In this document: in pieces, positions 12,301 to 22,410 of the stretch
How the letters are laid out: every line of letters starts with the position of its first letter
Numbering within the stretch: the stretch's first letter is position 1
Assembly (NCBI RefSeq): GCF_028476545.1
Contig: NW_026731694.1
Span: forward strand, 129,001-193,000
Length of the DNA stretch: 64,000 bases
Source: Physella acuta
Lineage: Eukaryota > Mollusca > Gastropoda > Physidae
Reading direction: 5' to 3'
The notes under the pieces: model-generated
The model's input: the letters and a program-made list of their open reading frames with translations, nothing else
Told to the model about the DNA's origin: nothing
Databases searched by the model: none
Translations under genes and position numbers: made by a program

Positions 12301-13728
12301 GTCAGCTGAATCAAACTAACACGGATAGTTTAAAGAAGTTCACCTGAGAAAGAAGTCAATTTTGAGTTAATTTATTAGCAACTAATAGGGCTGGTAAGTA
12401 GGTCACCAACCAGTTCTACGGCTCAATAAAACCTGCATGAGCCATAGAACTGGTTGATGACCTACTTACCAGCCCTATTCCCAGAGAGTCATTGCATTAA
12501 AGTAAAAGTTTACAATAAACAGCTTATGTTTTTGTTTATGTTCTCCAGGGACGGCCAACCCTCACTGTCGGAATCACGTGCAACTCTTTCGCCATGGTCT
12601 CGACCTTGGGTCTCTTCCGCCTTCAATCGAGCAATGTTCCCTATATTGTTTGGTCTAAAGAGAGGTCAGTGTTGTGTAGTCAGAATTGTTGAACGCGGAG
12701 TAGGAAGAGAGGTGGGGGGGTTTGAACCATGACTCTAAAAAGTGCCCTACCAGACCTTAAGGCAGGGGTTCCCAACCTTTTTTTTACTCTAGAACATATG
12801 CTAAAATATCGGTAGGGTGGCGGGCACCAACTATTTTAAATTGACAAACTCCTTCCAGAGGCGTAGCGACCCTTCCCGTCACCAGGGGACAAAACTTTCG
12901 ATTTGCACCACCCTCAAACTTTCGATTTCCATCCCCTTCAACCTTTCAATAATGTTTATGACAAAATTCAGTCTCTGTCGAGTAGTGAGAGGCGGGTACA
13001 TACGAATCGATCGGCGGGCGCCATTGCGCCCGCGGGCATGGGGTTGGTATCCCCTGCCTTAAGGTCAATAGGGCATGTGAAGCAGAGTTCATCTGTGAAT
13101 TGGATATTTGAAATGAATAAAGTACTCATCGCTATGCCCAGCATGTTTTATTTTCCCCAAACGTGAGTCTGATACCTATTAGGATTAACCCAACGACGGG
13201 TTTCGAACTCGAGACTGTCGTGTTAGCCGTACAACGCGCTACCATTACACAATGATGGTATAAATCAAGTTCCTATAGAAGGCCGTTTATAGGTCACAAG
13301 CCTATGGATGAAGACGAGGCTTAAAATGTGTAAACAAAGTGCTTTGGAGGAAACTGGGTTCTAGAAAGTTGACTTTAGATTATCAGCAGTTATGTTGTTA
13401 AGCGGAGTGCATTTGATAAAAAAAAAACATTCAAAAATGTTTCAAAAAGTTCACCCCTCCTTTACTTTACAATTTTATTACTAAACTTACTAGTTTTGAC
13501 ATGAAGGCTTAGTTGTAAAATTAGGTTCTGTAAGAGATAGTGAGCTTTATTTAGAGTTAATATGTAGGGTCAGTTTAATTAGAAAAGTATGCATAAGAAG
13601 TATGTCTATGCGGATCAGATTAAAAACGAATTCTACTCATATTTCCCAGAATTCCTCTGCCACCAAATCTGATTGCTGAAGGACACGGAGAGAACGACCC
13701 TTGTAACTGTACCAGCAGATTGAGATAG
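4243..13728 (+). CDS. Secreted cysteine-containing family, copy A (complete, six exons)
   Basis: Exons: 4243-4330, 8859-9001, 9819-9949, 11259-11403, 12549-12664, 13650-13728 (stop TAG). All introns are GT-AG and all phases join, giving 233 codons. Residues 1-29 form a hydrophobic signal peptide (MYRRVLSVFLFACVFLNSAD); the second in-frame ATG, three codons on, is an alternative start. Mature cysteines fall near 31, 48, 144, 163, 180, 226 and 228. Sequons are NVT (exon 3), NLT (exon 4) and NCT (exon 6). Typical peptides are GKFCNVGDPGKLSSTLDVVE, EANSFIGSWPVC and VPYIVWSKERIPLPPNLIAE. I do not recognise a domain. The near-invariant final exon and open exons between unrelated introns indicate purifying selection. 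It is probably an extracellular glycoprotein. Introns hold a 3.7-kb hAT element, minisatellites, a SINE, a palindrome and another hAT. Confidence 0.9.
5960..6309 (+). mobile_element. Retroposon 3' end with poly(A) tail
   Basis: The stretch ends TTGAAAATAAAAGTATTT followed by about 28 A. The same TTGAAAATAAAAGTATTTAA ending recurs near 7100-7125, so these look like two 3' ends of one LINE-like family nested in the hAT element. No usable reading frame remains. The 5' limit is uncertain. Confidence 0.45.
6762..7008. mobile_element. Nested hAT MITE with C/G-rich core
   Basis: Ends CAGAGTTTCTTTCAGGC and GTCTGGAAGAAACACTG are inverted. A perfect 8-bp duplication CTATGTAC flanks it (6754-6761 and 7009-7016). 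The interior consists of poly-C/poly-G tracts. The same family occurs at 57178-57383 and in pieces near 4990-5100 and 17526-17805. Confidence 0.8.
7221..7524. repeat. 157-bp tandem duplication inside the hAT element
   Basis: Two near-identical copies start at 7221 and 7378 (AATAAAGTTTACGGTTAGTT) and end in GTGTGTTCTGTC. Few differences separate them, so the duplication is recent. Confidence 0.85.
7525..8409. other. Right part of the hAT element, non-coding
   Basis: Positions 7525-7990 are an AC-rich stretch with recurrent CGATACTCC-like motifs. 8140-8409 carries the GC-richer terminal region. No gene is seen. Confidence 0.5.
8455..8566 (+). repeat. tRNA-derived SINE family 1, 3' part only
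   Basis: The stretch from AGGAACTCTTCTAGGGGAGA to GAAAAGCAGGTTGGC matches the 3' half of the SINE at 59442-59640. The tRNA-like head is absent. Confidence 0.6.
9174..9472. mobile_element. Possible decayed hAT MITE
   Basis: Ends CAGAGGCGTAACTAAGGG and ...GAGTTGCTACGCCGCT are roughly inverted and resemble the GGCGTAGC ends of the other hAT MITEs here. No target duplication could be confirmed. Confidence 0.35.
10063..11222. repeat. Minisatellite, 46 bp x about 25, in intron 3 of copy A
   Basis: The unit is ATGAATGTGTTGTTGTTGGG plus GATTAGAAGTGTAATGAACT and a few bases more. The period is 46 bp by direct spacing at 10101, 10147 and 10193. Two sub-types occur in blocks (GTTGTTGGGGATTAG and TTTTTGTAGAGAATTAG), indicating local homogenisation. 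The array ends about 37 bp before the exon 4 acceptor. Confidence 0.95.
11393..11532. repeat. 37-bp repeat growing from the exon 4 donor of copy A
   Basis: About four units of the form GATTATAATGGGGTAATTAA start inside exon 4: the real exon ends TATAATGGG/GTAATT. At least two downstream units keep the donor-like GGGGTAATT or GGGTAATT. The homologous array in copy B (21143-21690) is longer. Confidence 0.8.
11940..12165 (-). repeat. tRNA-derived SINE family 2
   Basis: On the reverse strand it has a tRNA-like head with an internal promoter B box close to GGTTCGAA, then the family's GAGTCCAC...CTGATGGGTACC body, seen here as GGTACCCATCAGAGCTGTGTG. Related copies lie at 20675, 23990, 38475, 44625, 46167, 55780, 57640 and 58020. 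Confidence 0.75.
12384..12479. mobile_element. 97-bp near-perfect palindrome (foldback MITE)
   Basis: AATAGGGCTGGTAAGTAGGT... is followed by its near-perfect reverse complement ...ACCTACTTACCAGCCCTATT, with a short loop near AATAAAACCTGC. A second copy lies at 63389-63484. Confidence 0.9.
12763..13056. mobile_element. hAT-type element in intron 5 of copy A
   Basis: Ends CAGGGGTTCCCAACC and GGTTGGTATCCCCTG are inverted. A perfect 8-bp duplication CCTTAAGG flanks it (12755-12762 and 13057-13064). A GGCGTAGCGACCCTTCCCG motif inside suggests remnants of a second MITE. No transposase is visible. Confidence 0.85.
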
Positions 13729-13848
13729 ATCCTAGACTATACTGGGATCTGCATGCAGTATGCTGGGTACTGAACAACATCCGACTTAACGCCTTGATGC
13801 TGTTTTAATGTAGAACACTTTGAATTGTAGGTGTCGTTTGTAAAAAGA

Positions 13849-13854
13849 AATAAA
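13849..13854 (+). terminator. Poly(A) signal of copy A
   Basis: AATAAA lies about 120 bp after the TAG stop of copy A. The same AATAAATC context follows copies B and C. Confidence 0.7.
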
Positions 13855-13936
13855 TCATGTGTTCATTTAAGTGTTTTTTTGTGTTTCTATTTACCACTTA
13901 TTTCGTCTCTGCTATCTAATATCTGAATCTATCTAT

Positions 13937-14103
<167 letters not shown>

Positions 14104-14239
14104 TACAGAGGGGTTTAAAGCATGTGTTGTTACTGAAACAGTAATTATGACATAGAGATATTTCAACGCCCAAGGTAGACACTTCACTTAATACAGCACA
14201 CTATTTAGCTCCTGAAGAGCTTAGGGCTGCGGTTAAACT

Positions 14240-14522
14240 ACATTGGACGTCTAGATTGTGTGGACGTCTAGATTGTGTGGACGTCTAGATTGTGTGAACG
14301 TCTACATTGTGTGGACGTCTTGATTGTGTGGATTTCTAGATTGTGTGGACGTCTTGATTGTGTGGACTTCTAGATTGTGTGGACGTCTTGATTGTGTGGA
14401 TTTCTAGATTGTGTGGACGTCTTGATTGTGTGGACTTCTAGATTATGTGGACGTCTTGAATGTGTGGACTTCTAGATTGTGTGGACGTCTTGATTGTGTG
14501 GACTTCTAGATTGTGTGGATTG
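14240..14522. repeat. 17-bp minisatellite upstream of copy B
   Basis: GACGTCTAGATTGTGTG-type units repeat about 17 times with variants (CTTGATTG, TTCTAGATTG). A degenerate homologous stretch lies at 23010-23115 between copies B and C, so the seed pre-dates the gene duplication. Confidence 0.9.
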
Positions 14523-14693
14523 TAAAAAAAAAAGTCACGTACATTTAGCAAATATCCCTATGTGAACATTATCTGCTGAATGGACATCTTAATGTATTGA
14601 CAATTCTCCTCTCTGTTAAACTTTTTAGCTAAATGTTCCAAGTGTTTTAGTACCAAAGTTAAAATTTGACGCAACTATCAATCTATCGATTAA

Positions 14694-15587
14694 GGGGATA
14701 TGCTCCGTTTTTTTCTTGTTTTTTTTTTTTTTTTGCAATTTAAGATCTAAAGCCTTTTCAGTACTTTTAACGTGTTTGGCACATAAAAGTATGTATTAAA
14801 CAGCAAAAAAAAGGGTTACAATTTTGGTTGTCATGGAAACCCAAAATAAAACCTCCGCCATTTTGAATATTTAGGTACTTGTAAAAATAATAAGCCTTCT
14901 TTCTGTATACACTGTTAGCAATGACATTTATTAGGCTTGTATTTCAGTATATATTTAAACTTTTGTCACGACAACTTTTTAAAAGATCTAATGGTCACAA
15001 TATTACAAGGTCATAAAAATTGTACCCTTTTTAGTATGCAAAAGTTTCAAATTTGGATATTATTTACAGTAAACTTTTTTTCTTTTAAAGCTATCATAAC
15101 TCCCACGTAACTAATGTTTTATTTATGCATCAAGAACAAAATCTGAAAATATGGTTGCCTTTGTTTAATAAATAAAAAATATAGTAGGCTTTTTAGTGTT
15201 AAAAAATTGCGAACTGAGAAAGACTGCAAAAAGTAACGAAAAGTAACGAAAATATATCTGTGTAAATTTGTGAAGCCGATTGTAAGCTTTGGGTGTTTCC
15301 GAGGTGATGGAAAATACGATTAACAAATACATGAGAAATCTAGCTTTCCATTGATACAATATGATAACGGATATAAAACTTTTCGTACACAACTGGTAAG
15401 ATTGGGGAAAAAAGGATTATTTTTTAATTAATATGGTAAAAAAATGGTATTTAAAACATCTGAAAAAAAATCTCATTAAAGTTATAATTTTCCTAATACA
15501 AAAATGGACAAAGTATTCAAAGTGCAAATAAAACATCATCAGGAAAAAAATCAGGATTTTTGGTGATTTTGTAATGAGCATATCCCC
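14694..15587. mobile_element. TTAA-targeted DNA transposon (non-autonomous), 894 bp
   Basis: Inverted ends GGGGATATGCTC and GAGCATATCCCC are flanked by TTAA on the left and TTAT on the right. Comparison with the region upstream of copy C shows the empty site: CTATCGATTAACACCTGCAA there is contiguous, whereas in copy B it is split exactly at TTAA. This fits piggyBac-like or Kolobok-like elements. No transposase is seen. It separates distal and proximal parts of the copy B promoter. Confidence 0.8.
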
Positions 15588-15726
15588 TTATCGGTTGCAA
15601 GTAAGTGAAAAAATAAAAAAAAATCAATATCGATGATTGACATTGAGCTGAATCAATGTATGATGTTGAACTTCCACTTTTTATGACAATTACGACAATA
15701 ATAGATGTATGTTTTAACTAAAAAAG

Positions 15727-15733
15727 TATAAAA
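15727..15733 (+). promoter_or_regulatory. TATA box of copy B
   Basis: TATAAAA in the context AGTATAAAACTCAGAACTAG lies 47 bp before the ATG. The context is shared with copy C. Confidence 0.7.
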
Positions 15734-16589
15734 CTCAGAACTAGATGATAGGAAACGAAGTTTTGAATATTTGATGTATGACATGAACACCATTATGTAT
15801 CGCCGTGTTGCGGGTTTATTTCTGTTCGCTTGTGTCTTTCTAAACTCGGCTGACAGTTTACGTAAGTTAAAACTTGTATTATGTAGTCACCAGCTACTTA
15901 AGCTGTTGAAAGGTTTGTATTGTAGTTGTCTTAATACACTTTTGTTTGTGACTGCGGCTTTTCTATGGTTGAAACAAAATTGGAGTTATTGTATCATGTA
16001 TGGCACTATTTTTTCCAGTTTTTCATACTCAATTTTTTTCCTAGTTTAGTCGACTCTTAAAACTTCAGAATTTCTTATGTTCCGTTTCTCTGTGTTTTTT
16101 TTCTATGTTTTATTTTTTTGCGATTGATATCGTTCAACCCGGAATATGCAATGAATTCCTGTTTGCGTTTGTTTTTTTTCGCGTTAAATATTTCACTACT
16201 TTTCATCGCTGTCCAATCTATATGAATACTAGTCAAAATCAAACCTAAAAGGAATATTTTTAGCCCATATTAACACCAATTACTTAAACTCAAAGCTAAA
16301 AGGAATAGTATTAGCTCATTTTAGCACACATTTCTTAAATTTAAAAGTGTGTGCAATAGACTTAGCTCACTTTAGGTTTTAATGGATTTGATCGTGTACC
16401 GTATGTTGCTTTTACTCAACAGCTACTCTCTCTATAAAAAGCTTTGCTCACATAAACATTGCACGTGCCCTAACGAGACCATCTCAAAAACTACAAAGTC
16501 AGCGATCGACTTTCACACAATTACTCTTCCACATAACACCGTACAACTGGTGTTATATGCATGTCGCAAAATATCTCAAAGACCTTAAA

Positions 16590-16775
16590 GTGGGCGGTGT
16601 GGTCGACCAGGATCGCGAATAATTGCTAACTCTAAAAGTCCCGAGTTCGAACCTCCAGACAGTTGAGCTGAGCACAGCAACCAATGAAGGAGAGAAAACT
16701 CCAAATTAAAGTAACTAGTGCCTTGTAGTTTGTGCTTGTGTGGGCAGAGGTTATGGAAACAAATTAAGGACAAAT
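16590..16775 (+). repeat. tRNA-derived SINE family 1
   Basis: The head GGCGGTGTGGTCGACCAGG and B box GAGTTCGAACC are followed by the family body ending TGTGGGCAGAGGTTATGGAA. It lies in intron 1 of copy B. Confidence 0.75.
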
Positions 16776-17299
16776 GCCGACTGAAGGTGTTAATGGACAT
16801 GGCTCACAACATGTTGATACTTTATAATTAATTGCATAGGAAGCAATTCATTCAATTTTTATAATCAAGATAAAGAAAGGGACAAGTTACTCTACCACCT
16901 TACCACCTTACTCATAGGCCTGAACTCACTACCACTACAGCCTGTCATTTCTCGAATATGGACACCCATGCTTTCATAGACAGTGTTGTCATTAATGTAA
17001 CCAGCCTAATATTTTCTCTTTACTCTCCTTCAGAATGTAGATCGTCCTTGCTCACCAACTTTTTCAGGCGCGCGGTCGGAAAATTCTGCAACGTGTGAGA
17101 CCCTGGAAAACTTAGCAGCACATTGGATGTTGTGGAGACAACGGTACTTCCGGTAGACGTCCCATCTCTACATCCGGTAGGTTCTCACACAATCTAGGAA
17201 ATCAACTTACTTAAGTGTATATTTTCGAGTCAAACGCAACGATGATGCGCATTCGAAAGAGAAATGTATCAGCAAATTTAACAAAAGCCATGTTACAGA

Positions 17300-18060
17300 A
17301 AATACAATCCAGAACTTTACATCTATGCGATATTATTTAAATACGAGAAAAATGGCCCGTTGAGGAAGGATACACCGGGCGCTAGGTTGATAGTGCTGTC
17401 TCTTTTCTCTAAACTAAAACCAACCCACCCCCACCCCCCAACACCCCCCCCCCCCACCCCCCCCCCCACCCCCCAAAAAAACATGTCTACCGTCCCATTC
17501 AACGAAATATGATTATATACTTTTTCCAGTGTCCGCCCCCTCCCCGAAAATTCTACCCCCGCCCCCGAAAATTTCAAGTACCCCCCACCCCTCTCCGGGG
17601 AGGAAAAAGTCTAAACTAAAACCACCCCACCCCCTCCCCCCCCCCACACACACACCACCCCCCCCCCCCACCCCCCACCCCCCCCCCCCCCACACACACA
17701 CACCACCCAGTGTCCGCCCCCTCCCCGAAAATTCTACCCCCGCCACCGAAAATTTCAAGTACCCCCATCCCTCTCCGGGGAGGAAAAAGTCTGAAAGAAA
17801 CACTGGTGTCGCGCTTAGCCACTACCCGAAGAATTGCATTAAAGACATTGCAAGAAAACCACTTTTTAGATTAGACACATTAATTAGGCGGTAATTTTAT
17901 TATAGAGTATCGATGAAGAAATTTCTTTTGTGTTAGGGAGGGGGGGGGGCTCAGACGTTCTTACGCGGGGGGTGGGGCTTCGCCCCTACCCGAAGAATTG
18001 TATGCAAGAAACTCTTCACGCAAACCACTTAGATTAGACAAAATTGCCTTTTTTGAGAAT
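17300..18060. mobile_element. Cluster of C/G-rich hAT MITE fragments
   Basis: Two CAGTGTCCGCCCCCTCCCCG blocks (about 17526 and 17708), the right end AGTCTGAAAGAAACACTG, and related CTACCCGAAGAATTG blocks (17821 and 17988) show a composite of the family seen at 6762 and 57178. Long proline- and glycine-rich open frames here come from poly-C and poly-G tracts. Confidence 0.6.
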
Positions 18061-18187
18061 CAATGACGTCATATTACTGTGTGCACTCTCCGGCTTGAGA
18101 TGCTAAATGTGTCGACGTCATACTTCGTTTTTCGAAATACTATGCATGTTTTTAAATTGCTTGTGTTTTCTCTAGAGCGTTCTTGTC

Positions 18188-18223
18188 AGATAGATAGATA
18201 GATAGATAGATAGACAGACAGCG
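18188..18223. repeat. (GATA)n microsatellite
   Basis: About seven GATA units followed by GACA units, in intron 2 of copy B. Confidence 0.9.
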
Positions 18224-18611
18224 AAACTATATTCGGTAATTTTATGGAAAACATTTCTTTTGTTAAACATGCATCCCTTGAAAATAAAAATAAAAATTAA
18301 TTTAGACTTACTTATTCTCTCTGCGCTTACTTCAATTGGAGCATTTTTCTGTGTGCGTAATTTTCCATTGAGCACAAAAAATGTTATAAAAAAGTTTTAC
18401 TCTTTAGTAATTTATATCTTTTTCGAAATTTCGACTGTAATTCTACAATTGTGAATTGCAAGAACTGTGCAACTGTCATGTAGTAGTAGCAGACATAAGA
18501 AAAAGGAAGATTTCGTAAGTTGGGTCATCTAGATAGAATACCAAATAACAGATCAGAGACAGTGATGTATTACCAAACCCAAAAAAATGGAAAATGCAGG
18601 CCTATACTGAG

Positions 18612-18790
18612 ATGCAGGGGTTGGCGTGGTCGGCTTGTGGTCACGGGTTCGAACCCCCGGGCAGACAAGACTCTGGGTCAGCAAGGAACCTAGAAGAGAC
18701 AACTCAAAAATCAAATAATGGTTGCCTTTAGTTCTGGGCTTGGTTGGACAAGGACTATGGAAGCATTCCAAAAAGAAAAGCAGGCTGAAA
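18612..18790 (+). repeat. tRNA-derived SINE family 1
   Basis: GTTGGCGTGGTCGGCTTG head, B box GGTTCGAACCC, and the conserved tail AAAAGAAAAGCAGGCTGAAA. It lies in intron 2 of copy B. Confidence 0.8.
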
Positions 18791-19459
18791 TATGGTAAAA
18801 GATTATGAATTCATTGTTTATTGGACTTAAAATATAATATTTTATGAATAGTAAAAATCCTACGAAGAGGTTAATTTTTCAAGATTGCCGCCGTTGTCAT
18901 AGTTACAAAAATTATCCCACCTATTTTAAAAAAAAATGGAAATACATATTTGGATGCACCTTTAAAAAGCTGTAGAGAAATATTTATTTTCCTAACGAGT
19001 ATAAAAAGTGTTTTAAGCACATAACTAACTTAAAACAAGAAATGAATGATTTTATAGCATTACTCTATAGTGTCGTGACGTAAAAACGATTTATTCACAC
19101 GCTTTCTAAAGCCGAAAACAGAATACAAAAATATTACCTGGACATTAATTATTCATTCATTATTACCATCTTTAAAAATAAATTAACGTCGTTTGTTTAA
19201 TTTTTAGTGCCTTTTTCAGTAAACGCTTTAGTTAAAATTTATAACAGCTGGTTTCGTTTACTTTTAATCTTAAGCATACATTTATTTTACAATGATTCGT
19301 GTACTGAGAATTTTTTCCCCGTAGACTAAACTTTATACTCCTTGTAAATTTGTTTTCAGGCGTTTACCCTGACTATGGTTTTTAAAATCAACGGCGTCCC
19401 TCTGATACAGCAAGTGATGGCTGTCACGCTGGATGAGGAGAAGATCATACATGGCTTTC

Positions 19460-19836
19460 CTTACAACGTGATCCATCCTAACGCTTTTCCGTAAGTTGTC
19501 CTTACAACGTGATCCATCCTAACGCTTTCCCGTAAGTTGTCCTTACAACGTTACGTATTCTAACGCTTTCCCGTAAGTTGTCTTTTACAACGTTACGTAT
19601 TCTAACGCTTTCTTATAAGTTGTCCTTACAACGTTACGTATTCTAACGCTTTCTTATAAGTTGTCCTTACAAAGTGATGTATCCTAACGCTTTCCCGTAA
19701 GTTGTCCTTTACAACGTGACGTATCCTAACTCTTTTCCGTAAGTTGTCCTTTACAACGTGACGTATCCTAACGCTTTCCCGTAAGTCGTCCTTACAACGT
19801 GACGTATCCTAACGCTTTCCCGTATATTGTTGGATG
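19460..19836. repeat. 41-42-bp repeat made from the exon 3/intron 3 border of copy B
   Basis: The unit is the last ~31 nt of exon 3 (from TTACAACGTGATCCATCCTA) plus the first ~10 nt of intron 3 (GTAAGTTGTC). About nine units occur, the first being the real exon end at 19490. Six units, including the true one, keep GTAAGT. Two units read TTATAAG and the last reads GTATAT. Copies A and C have only a single unit at this border. Confidence 0.9.
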
Positions 19837-20141
19837 TCTAAGTAAAATAGCATTGCCTTTAAATGATTGTGTATTAGATCAAGTAGGTTTTTGTTTAAAA
19901 GTAGGTTAACAGAGAAATTAATTCTTGACCACGGTGCAGTATTACGATGCCACTATGCCTAGATTCCTATATTTCCACGAATTATGTTAGGAACCAATTA
20001 CGGGCGGGTAATCAATGACAGATTGTACGGAATAAGTTCCGAGAAAGGAACTGGAGACCTCAAGTTTTGTAACCCAACCCAATTTCTCTGTAGACTAGGT
20101 GAAAACGAGGCAAAAGCGGTGAAGAAAAGGGGTGTTGAATA

Positions 20142-20574
20142 CAGTGGCGTAGCGAGGTCGGGTGTTACCCTGTACGGCACTTAAGGGTGTCACCCCCCCC
20201 CCCAGAGGCGTAGCGACCTTTCCCGGCGCCCGGGGACAAACTTTCAATTTTCGATTTGCACCCCCTCAAACGTTCGATTTTTGCACCCCCCCCCCCCTCT
20301 TCTTCTTCTTAGTCTTTCTATTTGTTTACCCCCCCCCCCTAAAACTTTCGATTTGCACCCCCCCCCCCCCCTTCACCGTTGTTGGGATTGTCAAATTTGC
20401 TCTTACAAGACTATTTAACCTTCGACTTAATCACTTAATTAAGTGGAAATATCATTTTTTTTCTCTTTATATTTTGCTATTTTTCGCCTTGGTGTCACCC
20501 CCCTTAAATGGTGTCACCCTGTGCGGTCCGCACCCCCGCTACCCCCCCCCCCCCCCACCCTCGCTACGCCACTG
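20142..20574. mobile_element. hAT MITE (GTGGCGTAGCGAGG ends) in intron 3 of copy B
   Basis: Ends CAGTGGCGTAGCGAGG and CCTCGCTACGCCACTG are inverted. A perfect 8-bp duplication GTTGAATA flanks it (20134-20141 and 20575-20582). An internal AGAGGCGTAGCGACCTTTC suggests a nested relative. The same family interrupts the Kunitz loci at 34816 and 45022. Confidence 0.9.
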
Positions 20575-20674
20575 GTTGAATAGTTGATAAGTTAAAAATA
20601 TGGTTTCAGTGGTTGGTGAATTAATTTATAAGTTGTATAAACACAATTCTCCTGTCAAATTCAATGATATTAAT

Positions 20675-20900
20675 AGAGTAGATAGAGTATAGTTTATATG
20701 TTTCTTGACCTCGACATTTTAAGGGATAGTATGGTCAGAATTCTGTCCAGTCTACTTTATTTACCTTAACGTGGGCGAGGAACCTATCTGAGCTGGGTGA
20801 ACTCAGGGACCTTCCGCAGACTAAAATCCGGACCGATATCTGAACACGTGACTCCCGTGTTGGCAGTCGAGCCCTCTACCGCTTGACCCCCACCGTCCCC
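20675..20900 (-). repeat. tRNA-derived SINE family 2
   Basis: Reverse-strand copy: GTAGAGGGCTCGACTGCCAA head, then the CACCCAGCTCAGAT body. It lies in intron 3 of copy B. Confidence 0.7.
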
Positions 20901-21142
20901 AATGAAGTATTTATCAGCTGTGTAATGCCTGTAAGGTGTTGAATGAGGTTACAAATGCTGCAATGTAAACATATAAACCATTCTTACGGAAATGTATCCC
21001 TGAACTATACAGCAACGGCGATGCGAACTTGACCTTGATCTCCACGCTGAGCAAGGACGACTTCCGGGGCAGCCAAGATTGTGTGATCCGCTTCCGGCTC
21101 ATCGAGGCCAACTCTTTCATTGGCTCCTGGCCTGTGTGTTCA

Positions 21143-21690
21143 CGTGATTATAATGGGGTAATTAAACTTTCCTAAATAGGATGATTATAATGGGGTAATT
21201 AACATTTCCAAAATAGGATGATTATAATGGGGTAATTAAACTTTCTCAAATAGGATAATAATAATGGGGTAATTAAACTTTCTCAAATAGGATAATAATA
21301 ATGGGGTAATAAAACTTTCTCAAATATGATAATAATAATGGAGTAATTGACTTTTCCCAAATACGATGATTATAATGGGGTAATTAACCTTTCCCAAATA
21401 TGATGATTATAATGGAGTAATTAAACTTTCTCAAAAAGGATAATAATAATGGGGTAATTAACCTTTACCAAATAGGATGATTATAATGGGGTAATTAACC
21501 TTTCCCAAATAAGATGATTATAATGGGATAATTAACCTTTACCAAATAGGGTGATTATAATGGGGTAATCAACCTTTCCTAAATAGGATGATTATTATGG
21601 GGTGATTAACCTTTCCCAAAAAGGATGATTATAATAGGGTTATTAATCTTTCCCAAAACATGATGTTTATAATGCTCTAATTAACCTTTC
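21143..21690. repeat. 37-bp repeat made from the exon 4 donor of copy B
   Basis: About 15 units of GATTATAATGGGGTAATTAA plus CCTTTCCCAAATAGGAT. The first unit is the real exon end (GATTATAATGGG/GTAATT at 21157). Most of the others repeat the exon tail and its GTAATT donor. Confidence 0.92.
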
Positions 21691-22149
21691 CCAAATATTA
21701 TCCCTTTTTTTTCAAACTAATGAAAACACCAAATAAACACCAAATTTACAATTATCTGTAATCTGCATTAAACTAATCTGGACAGTTAGAGGGAATTCGC
21801 TTTAAAATGGATCGAATTGGAGATATGTAAACTAACAACAAACAACTTCGAACTCCGAACGTTGTAAATTAAGTAAAATCTAATTAACCCAATTACTTAT
21901 ATTGATCTATGACCCGAGAGACAGCAATACGTGAACGAATTTTTTTTTTAATGTCACAGAGTCGACCATCCTACACAGTAGGCCTCGCTTGCAACTCATT
22001 CGCCCTTGTCTCAACACTGGGTATATTCAGCCTGCAATCGAGTAATGTCCCCTACATTGTCTGGTCGAAAGAGAGGTTAGCGTTGTTTTCAGCGAGATTT
22101 TGTATTAGGATGGGAGGGGGGGGGTATGCTTTGGTTTCACTCCTCCCAT

Positions 22150-22410
22150 TGTAGGTGGTCAGAGGGTTGGTCGTAAATCACGTCAGGCACGTAGGGTTGA
22201 GAGTAGTGGGACTTTTTTTGGCTTAATTAATCGAGGTTACGAATTTCCAGATATTTGAATTTGTATTTATTTTGTTACTTAAAATAAATTTAATCAGAAA
22301 CCGTTCAATTATAATATAATCCTCCCCCAACACACCTTCCCACCATATCGTTGCTAAAATTGTTCTCGTGGACAGGAAGACTGGAATGTTAAATCAGCAA
22401 TTTTTGTAAA
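22150..22410. mobile_element. Decayed relative of the 1760-2176 MITE
   Basis: GGTCGTAAATCACGTCAGGC and CACGTAGGG resemble the end of the MITE in intron 5 of copy 0. It sits in the same intron of copy B. The right end is not recognisable, so the limits are approximate. Confidence 0.4.

Noticed and set aside
17323-17894. Proline- and glycine-rich open frames up to 121 residues
   Set aside because: They arise from poly-C and poly-G tracts of MITE fragments and have no splice or homology support. The same holds for 6889-7086, 20162-20587 and 25020-25241.
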